DNA of 64,000 bases from assembly GCA_963824215.1 (NCBI GenBank), contig CAWGOE010000004.1:186001-250000 (forward strand), in the 5' to 3' direction. This stretch comes from VRUE01 sp963824215 (GTDB lineage Bacteria > Actinomycetota > Thermoleophilia > Solirubrobacterales > 70-9). Under the pieces are notes generated by a model. That model was not told the DNA's origin. It did no database searches and worked only from the letters and a program-made list of their open reading frames with translations. A program made the translations under genes and the position numbers. Positions 7,687 through 15,537 of this stretch are shown piece by piece. How positions within the stretch are numbered: the first letter of the stretch is position 1; every line of letters starts with the position of its first letter.

Positions 7687-7733
7687 CCATAGTTTCTCCC
7701 CATACATAGTCCCCCATAAGTTCCCTCCCATAA
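7687..7733. repeat. Four CCCATA repeats at about 14-base spacing
   Basis: CCCATA begins at 7687, 7700, 7714 and 7728, with the first two embedded in TTTCTCCCCATA. The stretch is AT-richer than its surroundings. It lies in the 327-base gap between two convergent operons; the rest of the gap holds the two terminators. Confidence 0.5.
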
Positions 7734-7744
7734 GTAAGAAACAG

Positions 7745-7790
7745 CATCGAGGTCGCCGGACATATCAGCCATTCCGACGGCCTCGATGCA
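7745..7790 (-). terminator. Probable terminator of the sufBD operon
   Basis: GCATCGAGG pairs with CCTCGATGC, with a second inner stem (CGGA/TCCG). It lies about 40 bases past the sufD stop on the strand that is transcribed, as expected for the end of the rieske-sufB-sufD transcript. Confidence 0.5.
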
Positions 7791-7828
7791 ATTAGCTGGG
7801 ATGGGCTTGAGGGGCGCGGCGAAGACAG

Positions 7829-8989
7829 CTAGAGGATCTCGCCGAGCCGGCGCTCGAGCGCCGCCGAGACCTCGTCCCGGACCGGTCCCTCGGCGAGGCG
7901 TTCGACCAGCGACTCGAGGAAGCCCTCGATGATCACCTGCTTGGCCGTCGCCGGATCGAGCCCGCGCGAGGTCAAGTAGAAGAGCTGGTCGCGGTCGATC
8001 TGGGCAATCGCCGCGGCGTGGGTGCAGCGGACGTCGTCGGCTTCGATCTCGAGGCCGGGGATCGCATCTGCGTGGGCCTCGGGGGAGAGCAGCAGGTTGC
8101 GGCTCTCCTGGAAGGCGTCGGTCCCCTGGGCGCCGGGGTCGACGCGGATCATCCCCCGCCAGACGGCGGTCGAGCCAGCGGCGAGGACGCCGCGGAAGGC
8201 GAGGTCGGAGAAGGTGTTCGGTGCCGCGTGCTCCTGCGTCGTGTCGTAGTCGAGGTGCTGGCCGGGACCGCTGGCGTAGCCGCCGGTCACCCGCGCCTCG
8301 GAGCCCGGGCCCGCGAGGTTGGTCTCCATCCGCACCTTGCCGCGCCCCGAGCCAAAGCCGAGCGCGGTCCAGTCAAGCCGGCCGTCGCGCTCCACCTGCG
8401 CCCGCTGGCTTGAGAAGATCCAGGCGCGCTCGGAAATGTCCTGGGTCGAGACGTAGCGCAGGGTCGCGGCCTGGCCGACGTGCAGCTCGACCACCGAGTT
8501 GAGCAGGGCGTCGGTCTCGTCGTTCGCGGAGCCGCTGTGCTCCCAGACCTCCGCCTCGGCGCCCTCCTCGAGCACGACCAGCGTGCGCCAGGAGACCGCC
8601 GTGCCGTCCTCGTCGAGCGGCAGCTCGACTTTGATCGGATCGACGACCGTGACCCCGGCTGGCACGTGGACCAGGACGCCGTCGCGCCAGCTCGCCTCGT
8701 TGCGGGCGACGAAGGGGTCCTCCGCCGGCACCAGCGAGCCGAGCCGCTCGCGCAGCAGCTCTCCGTGGCTCTCGAGCGCCTCGGCGAGCGGCAGCACGAT
8801 GGCGCCCTCGACGCCCTCCACCGCAGCGACGGGCGTCGCTGCCGCGTAGGCATCGAGATCGAGCGTCGCGAGGTCGGTGAATTCCCAGCCCTTCGCCTTC
8901 TGGTCGGGAAGGGGGAGGCTCTGCGTGAGAGAGGCGCCCCGCTGGCGCCTCTCGTCCAACCAGCTCGGCTCGGTCGCTACCTCAGCCAA
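7829..8989 (-). CDS. sufD: Fe-S cluster assembly protein SufD
   Basis: A 386-residue SufD, the partner of SufB in the SufBC2D scaffold that assembles Fe-S clusters. The N-terminal half is divergent; the C-terminal half carries the family's beta-helix pattern (DTTQEHAAPNTFSDLAFRGV, TDAFQESRNLLLSPEAHADA, PGLEIEADDVRCTHAAAIAQ, QLFYLTSRGL). The start is TTG at 8987-8989, with GGAGGGCTCCA upstream, and overlaps the end of sufB by 8 bases, so the two are translationally coupled. Confidence 0.93.
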   Translation of the reverse strand: MAEVATEPSWLDERRQRGASLTQSLPLPDQKAKGWEFTDLATLDLDAYAAATPVAAVEGVEGAIVLPLAEALESHGELLRERLGSLVPAEDPFVARNEASWRDGVLVHVPAGVTVVDPIKVELPLDEDGTAVSWRTLVVLEEGAEAEVWEHSGSANDETDALLNSVVELHVGQAATLRYVSTQDISERAWIFSSQRAQVERDGRLDWTALGFGSGRGKVRMETNLAGPGSEARVTGGYASGPGQHLDYDTTQEHAAPNTFSDLAFRGVLAAGSTAVWRGMIRVDPGAQGTDAFQESRNLLLSPEAHADAIPGLEIEADDVRCTHAAAIAQIDRDQLFYLTSRGLDPATAKQVIIEGFLESLVERLAEGPVRDEVSAALERRLGEIL

Positions 8990-10415
8990 TGGAGCCCTCC
9001 ATCTGCAGCTCTATGAGTCGATTCAGCTCGACCGCGTACTCCATCGGCAGCTCTTTGGTGACCGGCTCGATGAAGCCGTTGACGATCATCTTCGAGGCCT
9101 CTTCCTCGTCGAGCCCGTGGCTCTGCAGGTAGAAGATCTGCTCGTCGCCGATTTTGGACACGGTTGCCTCGTGGCCGACGTCAGCGTCGTTCTCGCCGAT
9201 CCGGATCGTCGGGTAGGTGTCCGAGCGCGAGTCCTCGTCGAGCAGCAGCGCGTCGCAGACGACCTTGGAGCGCGACTCACTCGCTCCGTCGGCGACTTCG
9301 AGCAGGCCGCGGTAGGTCGCCCGCCCGCCGTCCTTGGAGATCGACTTGGAGAAGATCGAGGACGACGTGCGCGGGGCGGCGTGGATGATCTTGCCGCCGG
9401 CATCCTGGTGCTGACCCTCGCCGGCGAAGGCGATCGAGAGGATCTCGCCGTGGGCTTCGGGCCCGAGCAGGTAGATCGACGGGTACTTCATCGTCAACTT
9501 CGAGCCGAGGTTGCAGTCGACCCACTCCATCGTCGCCTTCTCGTGAGCGACGGCGCGCTTGGTGACCAGGTTGAAGACGTTCTGCGACCAGTTCTGCACG
9601 GTCGTGTAGCGGACGCGTGAGCTCGGCTTGGCGACGATCTCGACCACGGCGGAGTGCAGCGAGTCGGTCGAGTAGACCGGCGCCGTGCAGCCCTCGATGT
9701 AGTGGACGTCGGAGCCCTCCTCGGCAATGATCAGCGTCCGCTCGAACTGGCCCATGTTCTCGGTGTTGATCCGGAAGTAGGCCTGCAGCGGCATCTCCAC
9801 CTTGACCCCAGCTGGCACGTAGACAAAGGAGCCGCCCGACCAGACGGCCGAGTTGAGCGCCGCCAGTTTGTTGTCGTTGGGCGGGATGATCGTCGCCCAG
9901 TACTCGCGGACGAGGTCCTCGTGCTCGCGCAGCGCCGTGTCCATGTCGGTGAAGATCACGCCCTGGGCCTCGAGCTTCTCGTTGACCTGGTGGTAGACGA
10001 CCTCGGACTCGTACTGGGCGCCCACCCCGGAGAGGAATTTGCGCTCCGCCTCGGGAATGCCGAGCCGGTCGAAGGTGTTTTTGATGTCCTCGGGGACCTC
10101 GCTCCAGTCGCGGCTGTTCTTTTCCGAGGCGCGGACGAAGTAATGGATGTCGTCGAAGTCGATCTGGCCGAGGTTGCCGCCCCAGGTTGGGGTCGGGCGC
10201 GAATAGAAGTGCTCCAGCGCCTTCAGCCGGAAGTCGCGCATCCACTGCGGCTCGTCCTTGTACTCGGAGATCGATTCGACCACCTCGCGTGAGAGGCCCT
10301 TCGGCGCTTTGTAGGCGTAGCCGCTCTCGGGATCGTGGAAGCCGAACTTCTCCTTGTAGTCGGCGTTGATCCCGGCAAGCTCTCTTTTCTCTGCGACTGC
10401 CTCTGGCGTTGCCAT
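8982..10415 (-). CDS. sufB: Fe-S cluster assembly protein SufB
   Basis: A 477-residue SufB scaffold subunit. The start is ATG at 10413-10415, with GGAGGTCTGATC upstream; the ORF extends further but without coding character. Typical stretches include GFHDPESGYAYKAPKGLS, DDIHYFVRASEKNSRDWSEV, EGSDVHYIEGCTAPVYSTDS and NDADVGHEATVSKIGDEQIF. It lies 2 bases after the Rieske gene and overlaps sufD, so rieske-sufB-sufD form one operon under the operator at 10795-10817. Confidence 0.96.
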   Translation of the reverse strand: MATPEAVAEKRELAGINADYKEKFGFHDPESGYAYKAPKGLSREVVESISEYKDEPQWMRDFRLKALEHFYSRPTPTWGGNLGQIDFDDIHYFVRASEKNSRDWSEVPEDIKNTFDRLGIPEAERKFLSGVGAQYESEVVYHQVNEKLEAQGVIFTDMDTALREHEDLVREYWATIIPPNDNKLAALNSAVWSGGSFVYVPAGVKVEMPLQAYFRINTENMGQFERTLIIAEEGSDVHYIEGCTAPVYSTDSLHSAVVEIVAKPSSRVRYTTVQNWSQNVFNLVTKRAVAHEKATMEWVDCNLGSKLTMKYPSIYLLGPEAHGEILSIAFAGEGQHQDAGGKIIHAAPRTSSSIFSKSISKDGGRATYRGLLEVADGASESRSKVVCDALLLDEDSRSDTYPTIRIGENDADVGHEATVSKIGDEQIFYLQSHGLDEEEASKMIVNGFIEPVTKELPMEYAVELNRLIELQMEGSIG

Positions 10416-10417
10416 GA

Positions 10418-10744
10418 TCAGACCTCCAAGACGATGGTGTCGCCCACGACGGCCGTCGTGAACGTCCGTACCGGAGCATAGGCGGGGAGCGTCTTCGGCC
10501 TGCCGGTGGTCAGGTCGAAGAGGGAACCGTGGCGGGGGCACTCGACGGTGCAGGTGGCGGCGTCGAACTCGCCCTCGGCGAGCGGGCCGTCGTCGTGCGA
10601 GCAGCGATCCTCGATCGCGTACAGCGTCCCGTCGCAGTTGAAGACCCCGATCTTCGTCTCGTCGTGCTCAACCAGGCGCATCGCGCCGGGCGGCAGCTCG
10701 GCGAGCGGGCAGACGGGGATTGAGGTTCCAGCGGTGTCGGTCAA
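10418..10744 (-). CDS. Rieske [2Fe-2S] ferredoxin of the SUF operon
   Basis: A 108-residue soluble Rieske-type ferredoxin. Cluster ligands are Cys48-x-His50 (DRCSHDD) and Cys69-x-x-His72 (ECPRHGSLFDL). The start is TTG at 10742-10744, with AGAAGGA upstream. It is the first gene of the sufBD operon; Rieske proteins of this kind (non-haem, NirD-like) accompany suf genes in actinobacteria and probably supply electrons. Its redox partner is unknown. The IscR-like operator lies about 50 bases upstream. Confidence 0.9.
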   Translation of the reverse strand: MTDTAGTSIPVCPLAELPPGAMRLVEHDETKIGVFNCDGTLYAIEDRCSHDDGPLAEGEFDAATCTVECPRHGSLFDLTTGRPKTLPAYAPVRTFTTAVVGDTIVLEV

Positions 10745-10794
10745 GAGGGTCCTTCTCGCGCGCTCTCCGCGGCGCGCTCGTGCGGGTTGAGACT

Positions 10795-10817
10795 AATCCT
10801 ACTTACAAGGTCGGATT
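10795..10817. promoter_or_regulatory. IscR/SufR-type operator upstream of rieske-sufBD
   Basis: An inverted repeat AATCC...GGATT in the form AATCCTACT-N5-GGTCGG. The same AATCCTACT-N5-GGTCGG pattern occurs upstream of the rrf2 gene at 15516-15537. The layout resembles the type 1 IscR site of other bacteria. It lies in the divergent gap between the Rieske gene and the VOC gene and may affect both. Confidence 0.7.
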
Positions 10818-10869
10818 TTAGCGACGTGAGAGGATCGGTCGAACGAGCCTTCGACGAATGGAGACGCAA

Positions 10870-11667
10870 ATGAGCGAGCGGACCAGTTACGCGCCAGGGA
10901 CCCCTTGCTGGGTCGACCTCGGGACCCCTGACATCGAGGCGGCCGTCGATTTCTATGGCGGCCTCTTCGGTTGGGACGTGCCCGAGACTGAGACCGCCGA
11001 GCAGACCGGCGGCTACCGCCAGGCGATGCTGCGTGGCAAGCCGGTGGCCGGGGTGATGCCGCTGATGCAGGAGGGGCAGCCGCCCGCCTGGAGCAGCTAC
11101 GTCTCGGTGGACGACGCCGACGCGACCGCCGCCAAGGTCACCGATGCCGGTGGGACCGTGATCGCCGAGCCGATGGAAGTGCTCGACCTCGGCAAGATGG
11201 CGGTCTTCGCCGACCCGACCGGGGCTGTCTTCGGGATCTGGCAGCCGGGCACGTTCATCGGCGCTGAAATCGTCACCGAGCCGGGCGCGCTCTCCTGGAA
11301 CGAGCTCAACACCCGCGACCCCGGGTCCGCCAAGGCCTTCTACGGGGCGGTCTTCGGCTGGGGGTTCGAAGACAACGACATGGGGGAGATGGGGACCTAC
11401 ACGACGCTGAAATTGGGCGACGACATGGTCGGCGGGATGCTCGACATGGGGCCGCGTGGCGTTCCCGAGCAGGTCCCGGCTCACTGGCAGGTCTACTTTG
11501 CCGTCGAGGACACGGACGCGACCGTCGAGCAGGCCAAGGGCGCCGGCGGCAGCGTGATGGTCGAGCCGATGGTGGTCCCGGCCGGTCGCTTCGCGATCCT
11601 CACCGACCCGCACGGAGCGAGCTTTGCGGTGATCACGCTCAGCGAAGGGACGGGGGAAAACGCGTAA
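10870..11667 (+). CDS. Two-domain VOC (glyoxalase/bleomycin resistance fold) protein
   Basis: A 265-residue protein of two tandem vicinal-oxygen-chelate domains, each starting with the same pattern (PCWVDLGTPDIEAAVDFYGG and LSWNELNTRDPGSAKAFYGA) and each ending FGIWQP or FAVITL. Metal-ligand positions (His/Glu) are only partly conserved, so it may be a non-enzymatic or hydroxylase-like member. ATG 10870 was chosen because GGAG lies upstream; an in-frame ATG 12 bases earlier has none. It is divergent from the Rieske gene and shares that regulatory region. Confidence 0.85.
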   Translation: MSERTSYAPGTPCWVDLGTPDIEAAVDFYGGLFGWDVPETETAEQTGGYRQAMLRGKPVAGVMPLMQEGQPPAWSSYVSVDDADATAAKVTDAGGTVIAEPMEVLDLGKMAVFADPTGAVFGIWQPGTFIGAEIVTEPGALSWNELNTRDPGSAKAFYGAVFGWGFEDNDMGEMGTYTTLKLGDDMVGGMLDMGPRGVPEQVPAHWQVYFAVEDTDATVEQAKGAGGSVMVEPMVVPAGRFAILTDPHGASFAVITLSEGTGENA

Positions 11668-11676
11668 GCGCCGCGG

Positions 11677-12114
11677 TTAGGACGAGCCGAGATCGGCGGC
11701 CGCTTCTGTCGGGTCGCCGGTCTCGCCCTCGTCCTCCCATTCGGCTGACTGGCCGAGGCTGGCGCTCTTGACCACCTTGAGGCCGAGCATCGCGCACTTC
11801 ATCCGCGTCGCAGAGATCTCGATCCCGAGCAGGTCGAGCACCTCCTCTTTGGGCAGCGCCAACAGCTCCTCGCGCGTCTTGCCGACCAGCTCGTCGGTCA
11901 GCAGCGAAGTCGCCGCGGTCGAGATCGCGCAGCCCTGGCCCTCGAAGGCGATCTCCGCCACGCGCCCGTCCTCGTCGAGGCGGATCGTCACGTGCTGCTC
12001 GTCGCCGCAGAACGGGTTGGTGTCCTCGAACTCGAGGTCGGCGTTCTCGAGCCGGCCGAAGTTGTGCGGCCGCTTGTAGTGCTCGAGGATCTGCTCTCTG
12101 TACAGCTCATCCAT
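11677..12114 (-). CDS. sufU: SufU-like Fe-S scaffold / sulfur-transfer protein
   Basis: A 145-residue SufU. Three conserved cysteines are present (Cys36 in NPFCGDE, Cys62 in GQGCAIS, Cys107 in MKCAML), plus Asp38; in SufU these bind zinc and accept persulfide sulfur from SufS. ATG 12112-12114 matches the family start (MDELYREQILEHYKRPHNFG). It is separated from sufS by a plus-strand gene, so it needs its own promoter, unlike the usual sufS-sufU pairing. The ribosome-binding site is weak. Confidence 0.93.
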   Translation of the reverse strand: MDELYREQILEHYKRPHNFGRLENADLEFEDTNPFCGDEQHVTIRLDEDGRVAEIAFEGQGCAISTAATSLLTDELVGKTREELLALPKEEVLDLLGIEISATRMKCAMLGLKVVKSASLGQSAEWEDEGETGDPTEAAADLGSS

Positions 12115-12187
12115 GGCTTCGAGGCTAGCGAAGGTCGCTACGGTGATCTGTGAGCCACGACCGTCACGACCCGCGAAGGAGCAATCC

Positions 12188-12850
12188 ATGGAGCTACCGC
12201 AGATCGTCACCGAGGAGGAGTGGCAGCGCTCCCATGAGGCCCTGCTGGCCAAGGAGAAAGAGGCGACCCGGGCCAGCGACGCACTTGCAGCCGAGCGCCG
12301 TCGCCAGCCGATGATGGAGGTCTCGGCCGATTACGAGTTCGAGGGTCCCGAGGGGAGGCGAACGCTCGCCGAGCTCTTCGACGGCCGCCGCCAGCTGATC
12401 GTCTACCACTTCTGGTTCCCGCCGGACGGGACTCCCTGCGGCGGCTGCACGATGTTCACCGACCAAGTCAGCGAGCTCACCCACCTCAACGCCCGCGACA
12501 CCTCGTTCGCGCTCGTCTCCCGCGCGCCCCAGCCGCAGATTGAGGCGTACAAGGAGCGCATGGGCTGGACGATCCCCTGGTACACGGTGGTCGGCGAGGG
12601 CTTCCAGGAGGCGTGCGGGACGACCGAGTACTTCGCCCTCGACATCTTCCTGCGCGACGGCGACCGGGTCTTCCTCACCTACGCGACCACCAGCCGCGGG
12701 GTCGAGGCCCTGGGCAGCGTCTGGACCTTCCTCGACCTGACCCCGCTCGGTCGCCAGGAGAAGTGGGAGGACACGCCCCCCGGTCGCCCGCAGGGCCCTG
12801 CGTACAAATGGTGGCGCCGGCACGACGAATACGACTCACCGGCGACGTAG
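12188..12850 (+). CDS. DUF899 family thioredoxin-like protein
   Basis: A 220-residue member of DUF899. Recognisable landmarks are EEWQRSHEALLAKEKEATRA, the YEFEGPEGRRTLAELFDGRR strand, HFWFPPDGTPCGGCTMFTDQ with a CxxC-like pair (CGGC), and YKERMGWTIPWYT. Family members have a thioredoxin fold, but no reaction is established. ATG 12188 has GGAG 7 bases upstream. It lies on the opposite strand between sufU and sufS, so it splits the suf genes; a redox role near Fe-S assembly is only inferred. Confidence 0.88.
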   Translation: MELPQIVTEEEWQRSHEALLAKEKEATRASDALAAERRRQPMMEVSADYEFEGPEGRRTLAELFDGRRQLIVYHFWFPPDGTPCGGCTMFTDQVSELTHLNARDTSFALVSRAPQPQIEAYKERMGWTIPWYTVVGEGFQEACGTTEYFALDIFLRDGDRVFLTYATTSRGVEALGSVWTFLDLTPLGRQEKWEDTPPGRPQGPAYKWWRRHDEYDSPAT

Positions 12851-12886
12851 CCGACATTGACCCCACCCCAGTGGGGTGAAAGTCGG
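12851..12886. repeat. Palindromic repeat, copy 1
   Basis: CCGAC...GTCGG outer arms and CCCCAC/GTGGGG inner arms, directly after the DUF899 stop. The arrangement and flank (AAAGTCGGAAGCG) match copy 4 at 56834-56869 closely. It can act as a terminator between the convergent DUF899 and sufS genes. Confidence 0.65.
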
Positions 12887-12895
12887 AAGCGTGGC

Positions 12896-14146
12896 CTAGG
12901 AGGCTAGGCCGAAGACGCGGCGGGCGTCGTCGAGGCCCTCGACCAGGCGGTCGATCTCCGCCGGCGTCGTGTAGACGCCGAAGCTGGCGCGTGCCGTGGC
13001 GGCGATCCCGAGGCGATCCATCAGCGGCTGCGCGCAGTGGTGGCCGGCCCGGACGGCGACGCCGTGGCGGTCGAGGATCTCCGAGACGTCGTGGGCGTGG
13101 ACTCCCTCCAGCTCGAAGGAGACCGGTCCGAGGCGCTCGGGGGCGCGGGGTGGCCCGAAGATCCGCAGCCCCCGCACCTCGCCGAGGCTCGCCAGCGCGT
13201 AGTCGGTGATCTCGCGCTCGTGCTCGCGGACCGCCTCCATGCCGAGGGCGTCGAGCCAGCGCAGCGCTGAGGCCATCCCAATCGCTTGCGCAATCGCCGG
13301 CGTCCCCGCCTCGAAGCGGGCGGGCGGATCGGCATAGGTCGTCCCCGCCGTCGTCACCTTGCGGATCATCGAGCCGCCGCCGAGGAAGGGCGGCATCGCG
13401 CGCAGCAGGTCGAGCTTGGTCCAGAGCGCGCCGATGCCGGTCGGCGCGTAGAGCTTGTGGCCGGTCAGGGCGTAGAAGTCGACGCCGAGCTCACCCACGT
13501 TCAACGGTAGCTTCGGCGCCGCCTGGGCGCCGTCGGCGAGGACCAGGGCGCCGGCGTCATGGGCGAGTCGGGCGATCTCGGCGACCGGGTTCTCCGTGCC
13601 GAGCACGTTGGAGACGTGGGCGACCGCGACTAGCTTCGGCCCGCGCTCGAGCAGCGCCGCGTAAGCGTCCATGTCGAGCGTGCCGTCCTCGCCGACCGGC
13701 ACCCAATCGATCTCGGCACCGACCCGCTCGGCGAGTTGCTGCCAGGGGACGATGTTGGAGTGGTGCTCCATCTCGGTCAGCACGACGCGGTCGCCGGCCC
13801 CGACGTTGGCATCGCCCCAGGCCCGCGCGACTAGGTTGATCGCCTCGGTCGCGTTGCGGACGAAGATCACCTCGCGCCGGTCGGCGGCGCCGAGGTGGTC
13901 GGCGACGGTCGCCCGCGCGCCCTCGTACGCCGCGGTTGCCTCGGCCGAGAGCGTGTGCGAGCCGCGGTGGACGTTGGAGTGGTGGGTGCGCTCGTAGCGG
14001 TCGACCGCCTGGATCGAAGCCAGCACCCGCTGGGAGCTGGCGCCGCTGTCCAAGTAGGCGACCGGGCGTCCGTTGACCTCGCGCTCGAGCGCCGGGAAGG
14101 AGGCGCGGACTTTCTCGATCGGGAAGGCCGAAACGGAGACCGTCAT
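12896..14146 (-). CDS. sufS: Cysteine desulfurase SufS
   Basis: A 416-residue PLP-dependent cysteine desulfurase (group II, CsdB/SufS) that supplies persulfide sulfur for Fe-S clusters. The PLP lysine is Lys231 (LTGHKLYAPTG); the persulfide cysteine is Cys371 (GHHCAQPLMD). The N-terminal YLDSGASSQRVLASIQAVDR and EMEHHSNIVPWQQLA are typical. ATG 14144-14146 has GGAGG 9 bases upstream. It is transcribed with sufC (55-base gap) and the rrf2 gene. Confidence 0.96.
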   Translation of the reverse strand: MTVSVSAFPIEKVRASFPALEREVNGRPVAYLDSGASSQRVLASIQAVDRYERTHHSNVHRGSHTLSAEATAAYEGARATVADHLGAADRREVIFVRNATEAINLVARAWGDANVGAGDRVVLTEMEHHSNIVPWQQLAERVGAEIDWVPVGEDGTLDMDAYAALLERGPKLVAVAHVSNVLGTENPVAEIARLAHDAGALVLADGAQAAPKLPLNVGELGVDFYALTGHKLYAPTGIGALWTKLDLLRAMPPFLGGGSMIRKVTTAGTTYADPPARFEAGTPAIAQAIGMASALRWLDALGMEAVREHEREITDYALASLGEVRGLRIFGPPRAPERLGPVSFELEGVHAHDVSEILDRHGVAVRAGHHCAQPLMDRLGIAATARASFGVYTTPAEIDRLVEGLDDARRVFGLAS

Positions 14147-14201
14147 TGGGTGGCGCCTCCAATAGATGCTTCGCCCAACCTCCGGTCGCACACCATCAGA
14201 A

Positions 14202-14981
14202 TTAGACGCTCCCTCCGGTTGGGCTCGCTGCTACCTCCTCGCGGATCCAGCCGTAGCCCTTCTCCTCGAGCTGGGTGACCAGCTCGGGGCCGCCCTCTTT
14301 GACGATCCGGCCCTCGAACATGACGTGGACCGAGTCGGGCTTGACCATGTGCAGGATGCGCTGGTAGTGGGTGATGATGAGCACGCCCATGTCGGGCCCG
14401 GCGAAGGTGTTGACGCCATCGGCGACGACCCGCAGCGCGTCGATGTCGAGACCGGAGTCGGTCTCGTCGAGAACCGCGATCTCGGGCTTCAGCAGCGCCA
14501 GCTGCAGCAGCTCCATCCGCTTCTTCTCACCGCCGGAGAAGCCGTCGTTGAGGTAGCGGCTGGAGAAGTCTTTGGGGATGTTGGCGAGGGCCATCGCCTC
14601 CTGGGCGACCTTGGCGAACTCTTTGATCTTGATCTCGCCTTCGTCGCGGGCCTCGCGGCGGGCGTTGAGGATCATCCGCAGGTACTTGCTGACGGAGACG
14701 CCGGGGATCGCGACGGGATACTGGAAGGCCATGAAGAGGCCGGCGCGCGAGCGCTCGTCGGGGTCGGCCTCGGTCATGTCCTCGCCCTTGAAGACGATCG
14801 AGCCCTCGGTCACCTCAAGTGCGGGGTGGCCCATGATTGCGTTGGCCAGCGTCGACTTGCCAGAGCCGTTCGGACCCATCAGGGCGTGGACCTTGCCCTT
14901 CTCGACGTCGAGGTCGAGACCGCGGAGGATCTGCTTGTCCTCGACGCTCACGTGCAGGTTGCGTATCTCCAGCTCAGCCAA
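14202..14981 (-). CDS. sufC: Fe-S assembly ATPase SufC
   Basis: A 259-residue ABC-type ATPase of the SufBCD complex. Walker A is GPNGSGKST, the signature is FSGGEKKR, Walker B is IAVLDETDSGLDIDAL and the switch His is in LIITHYQRI. I place the start at TTG 14979-14981, because GGAG lies 5 bases upstream and the product then begins LAELEIRNLHVSVEDKQIL, the usual SufC start. A TTG at 15035 overlapping the rrf2 stop would add 18 residues and remains possible. Confidence 0.94.
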   Translation of the reverse strand: MAELEIRNLHVSVEDKQILRGLDLDVEKGKVHALMGPNGSGKSTLANAIMGHPALEVTEGSIVFKGEDMTEADPDERSRAGLFMAFQYPVAIPGVSVSKYLRMILNARREARDEGEIKIKEFAKVAQEAMALANIPKDFSSRYLNDGFSGGEKKRMELLQLALLKPEIAVLDETDSGLDIDALRVVADGVNTFAGPDMGVLIITHYQRILHMVKPDSVHVMFEGRIVKEGGPELVTQLEEKGYGWIREEVAASPTGGSV

Positions 14982-15031
14982 TGTCACTCCGTTCGTGTGA
15001 TTCGTTGTGGTTCGGGGGTTCTGATCGAGCG

Positions 15032-15508
15032 TCAAGCGGCGCTGCCGACGGGCGCCTTCTCGGCGTCGCCGGCGTTACCGCCAGAGAACTCGACCAGCTC
15101 GGCCAGCGTCGTGCCGGCGAGCGCCTTGGTGACGCCCCCTTGGACGCGGGTCCAGAGCAGCTTCGTCGCGCAGGCTCGGTCGCCATCGTTCTCGTGCGAG
15201 CAGAGGACCTTGCCCTCCGGCGTCTCGTGAAAGCACTCCATCGGCGCGATCTGCCCTTCCAGCGCCTCGACCACTTCGTCGAGGGTGATCGTCGCCGCCG
15301 GCTGGGCGAGCCGGTAGCCGCCGTGGGCACCACGGGTCGACGTGACCAGACCCGCGTTGCGCAGTTTGGCCACCAAGTGCTCGAGGTAGGAGAGCGGCAG
15401 CCGCTCCGCCTCGGCGACGGCGCTGAGCGAAACCGGGGCGGACCCGGGCTGGCGGCCCAGCTCGACCATCAGGCGAACTCCGTACTCCGCTTTCGTCGAG
15501 AACAACAT
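15032..15508 (-). CDS. Rrf2-family Fe-S regulator (IscR/SufR-like)
   Basis: A 158-residue Rrf2 winged-helix protein. The N-terminal helix-turn-helix (KAEYGVRLMVELG to STRGAHGGYRLAQP) is clear. Cys92, Cys103 and Cys113 are placed as the three cluster ligands of IscR-type sensors, so the protein likely binds an Fe-S cluster and reports Fe-S status. It is the first gene of rrf2-sufC-sufS. A matching operator lies 8 bases upstream of the ATG and another before rieske-sufBD, so autoregulation plus control of both blocks is expected. Confidence 0.92.
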   Translation of the reverse strand: MLFSTKAEYGVRLMVELGRQPGSAPVSLSAVAEAERLPLSYLEHLVAKLRNAGLVTSTRGAHGGYRLAQPAATITLDEVVEALEGQIAPMECFHETPEGKVLCSHENDGDRACATKLLWTRVQGGVTKALAGTTLAELVEFSGGNAGDAEKAPVGSAA

Positions 15509-15515
15509 CGACCTA

Positions 15516-15537
15516 AATCCTACTGAAGCGGTCGGTT
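15516..15537. promoter_or_regulatory. IscR/SufR-type operator upstream of rrf2-sufCS
   Basis: AATCCTACT-N5-GGTCGG, with the same two conserved blocks and spacing as the site at 10795-10817. It is 8 bases upstream of the rrf2 start, so it overlaps the promoter or the transcription start. Confidence 0.7.

Noticed and set aside
7545..7772. 75-codon minus-strand ORF in the gap before sufD
   Set aside because: It crosses the CCCATA repeats and both terminators; composition is not protein-like and there is no ribosome-binding site.
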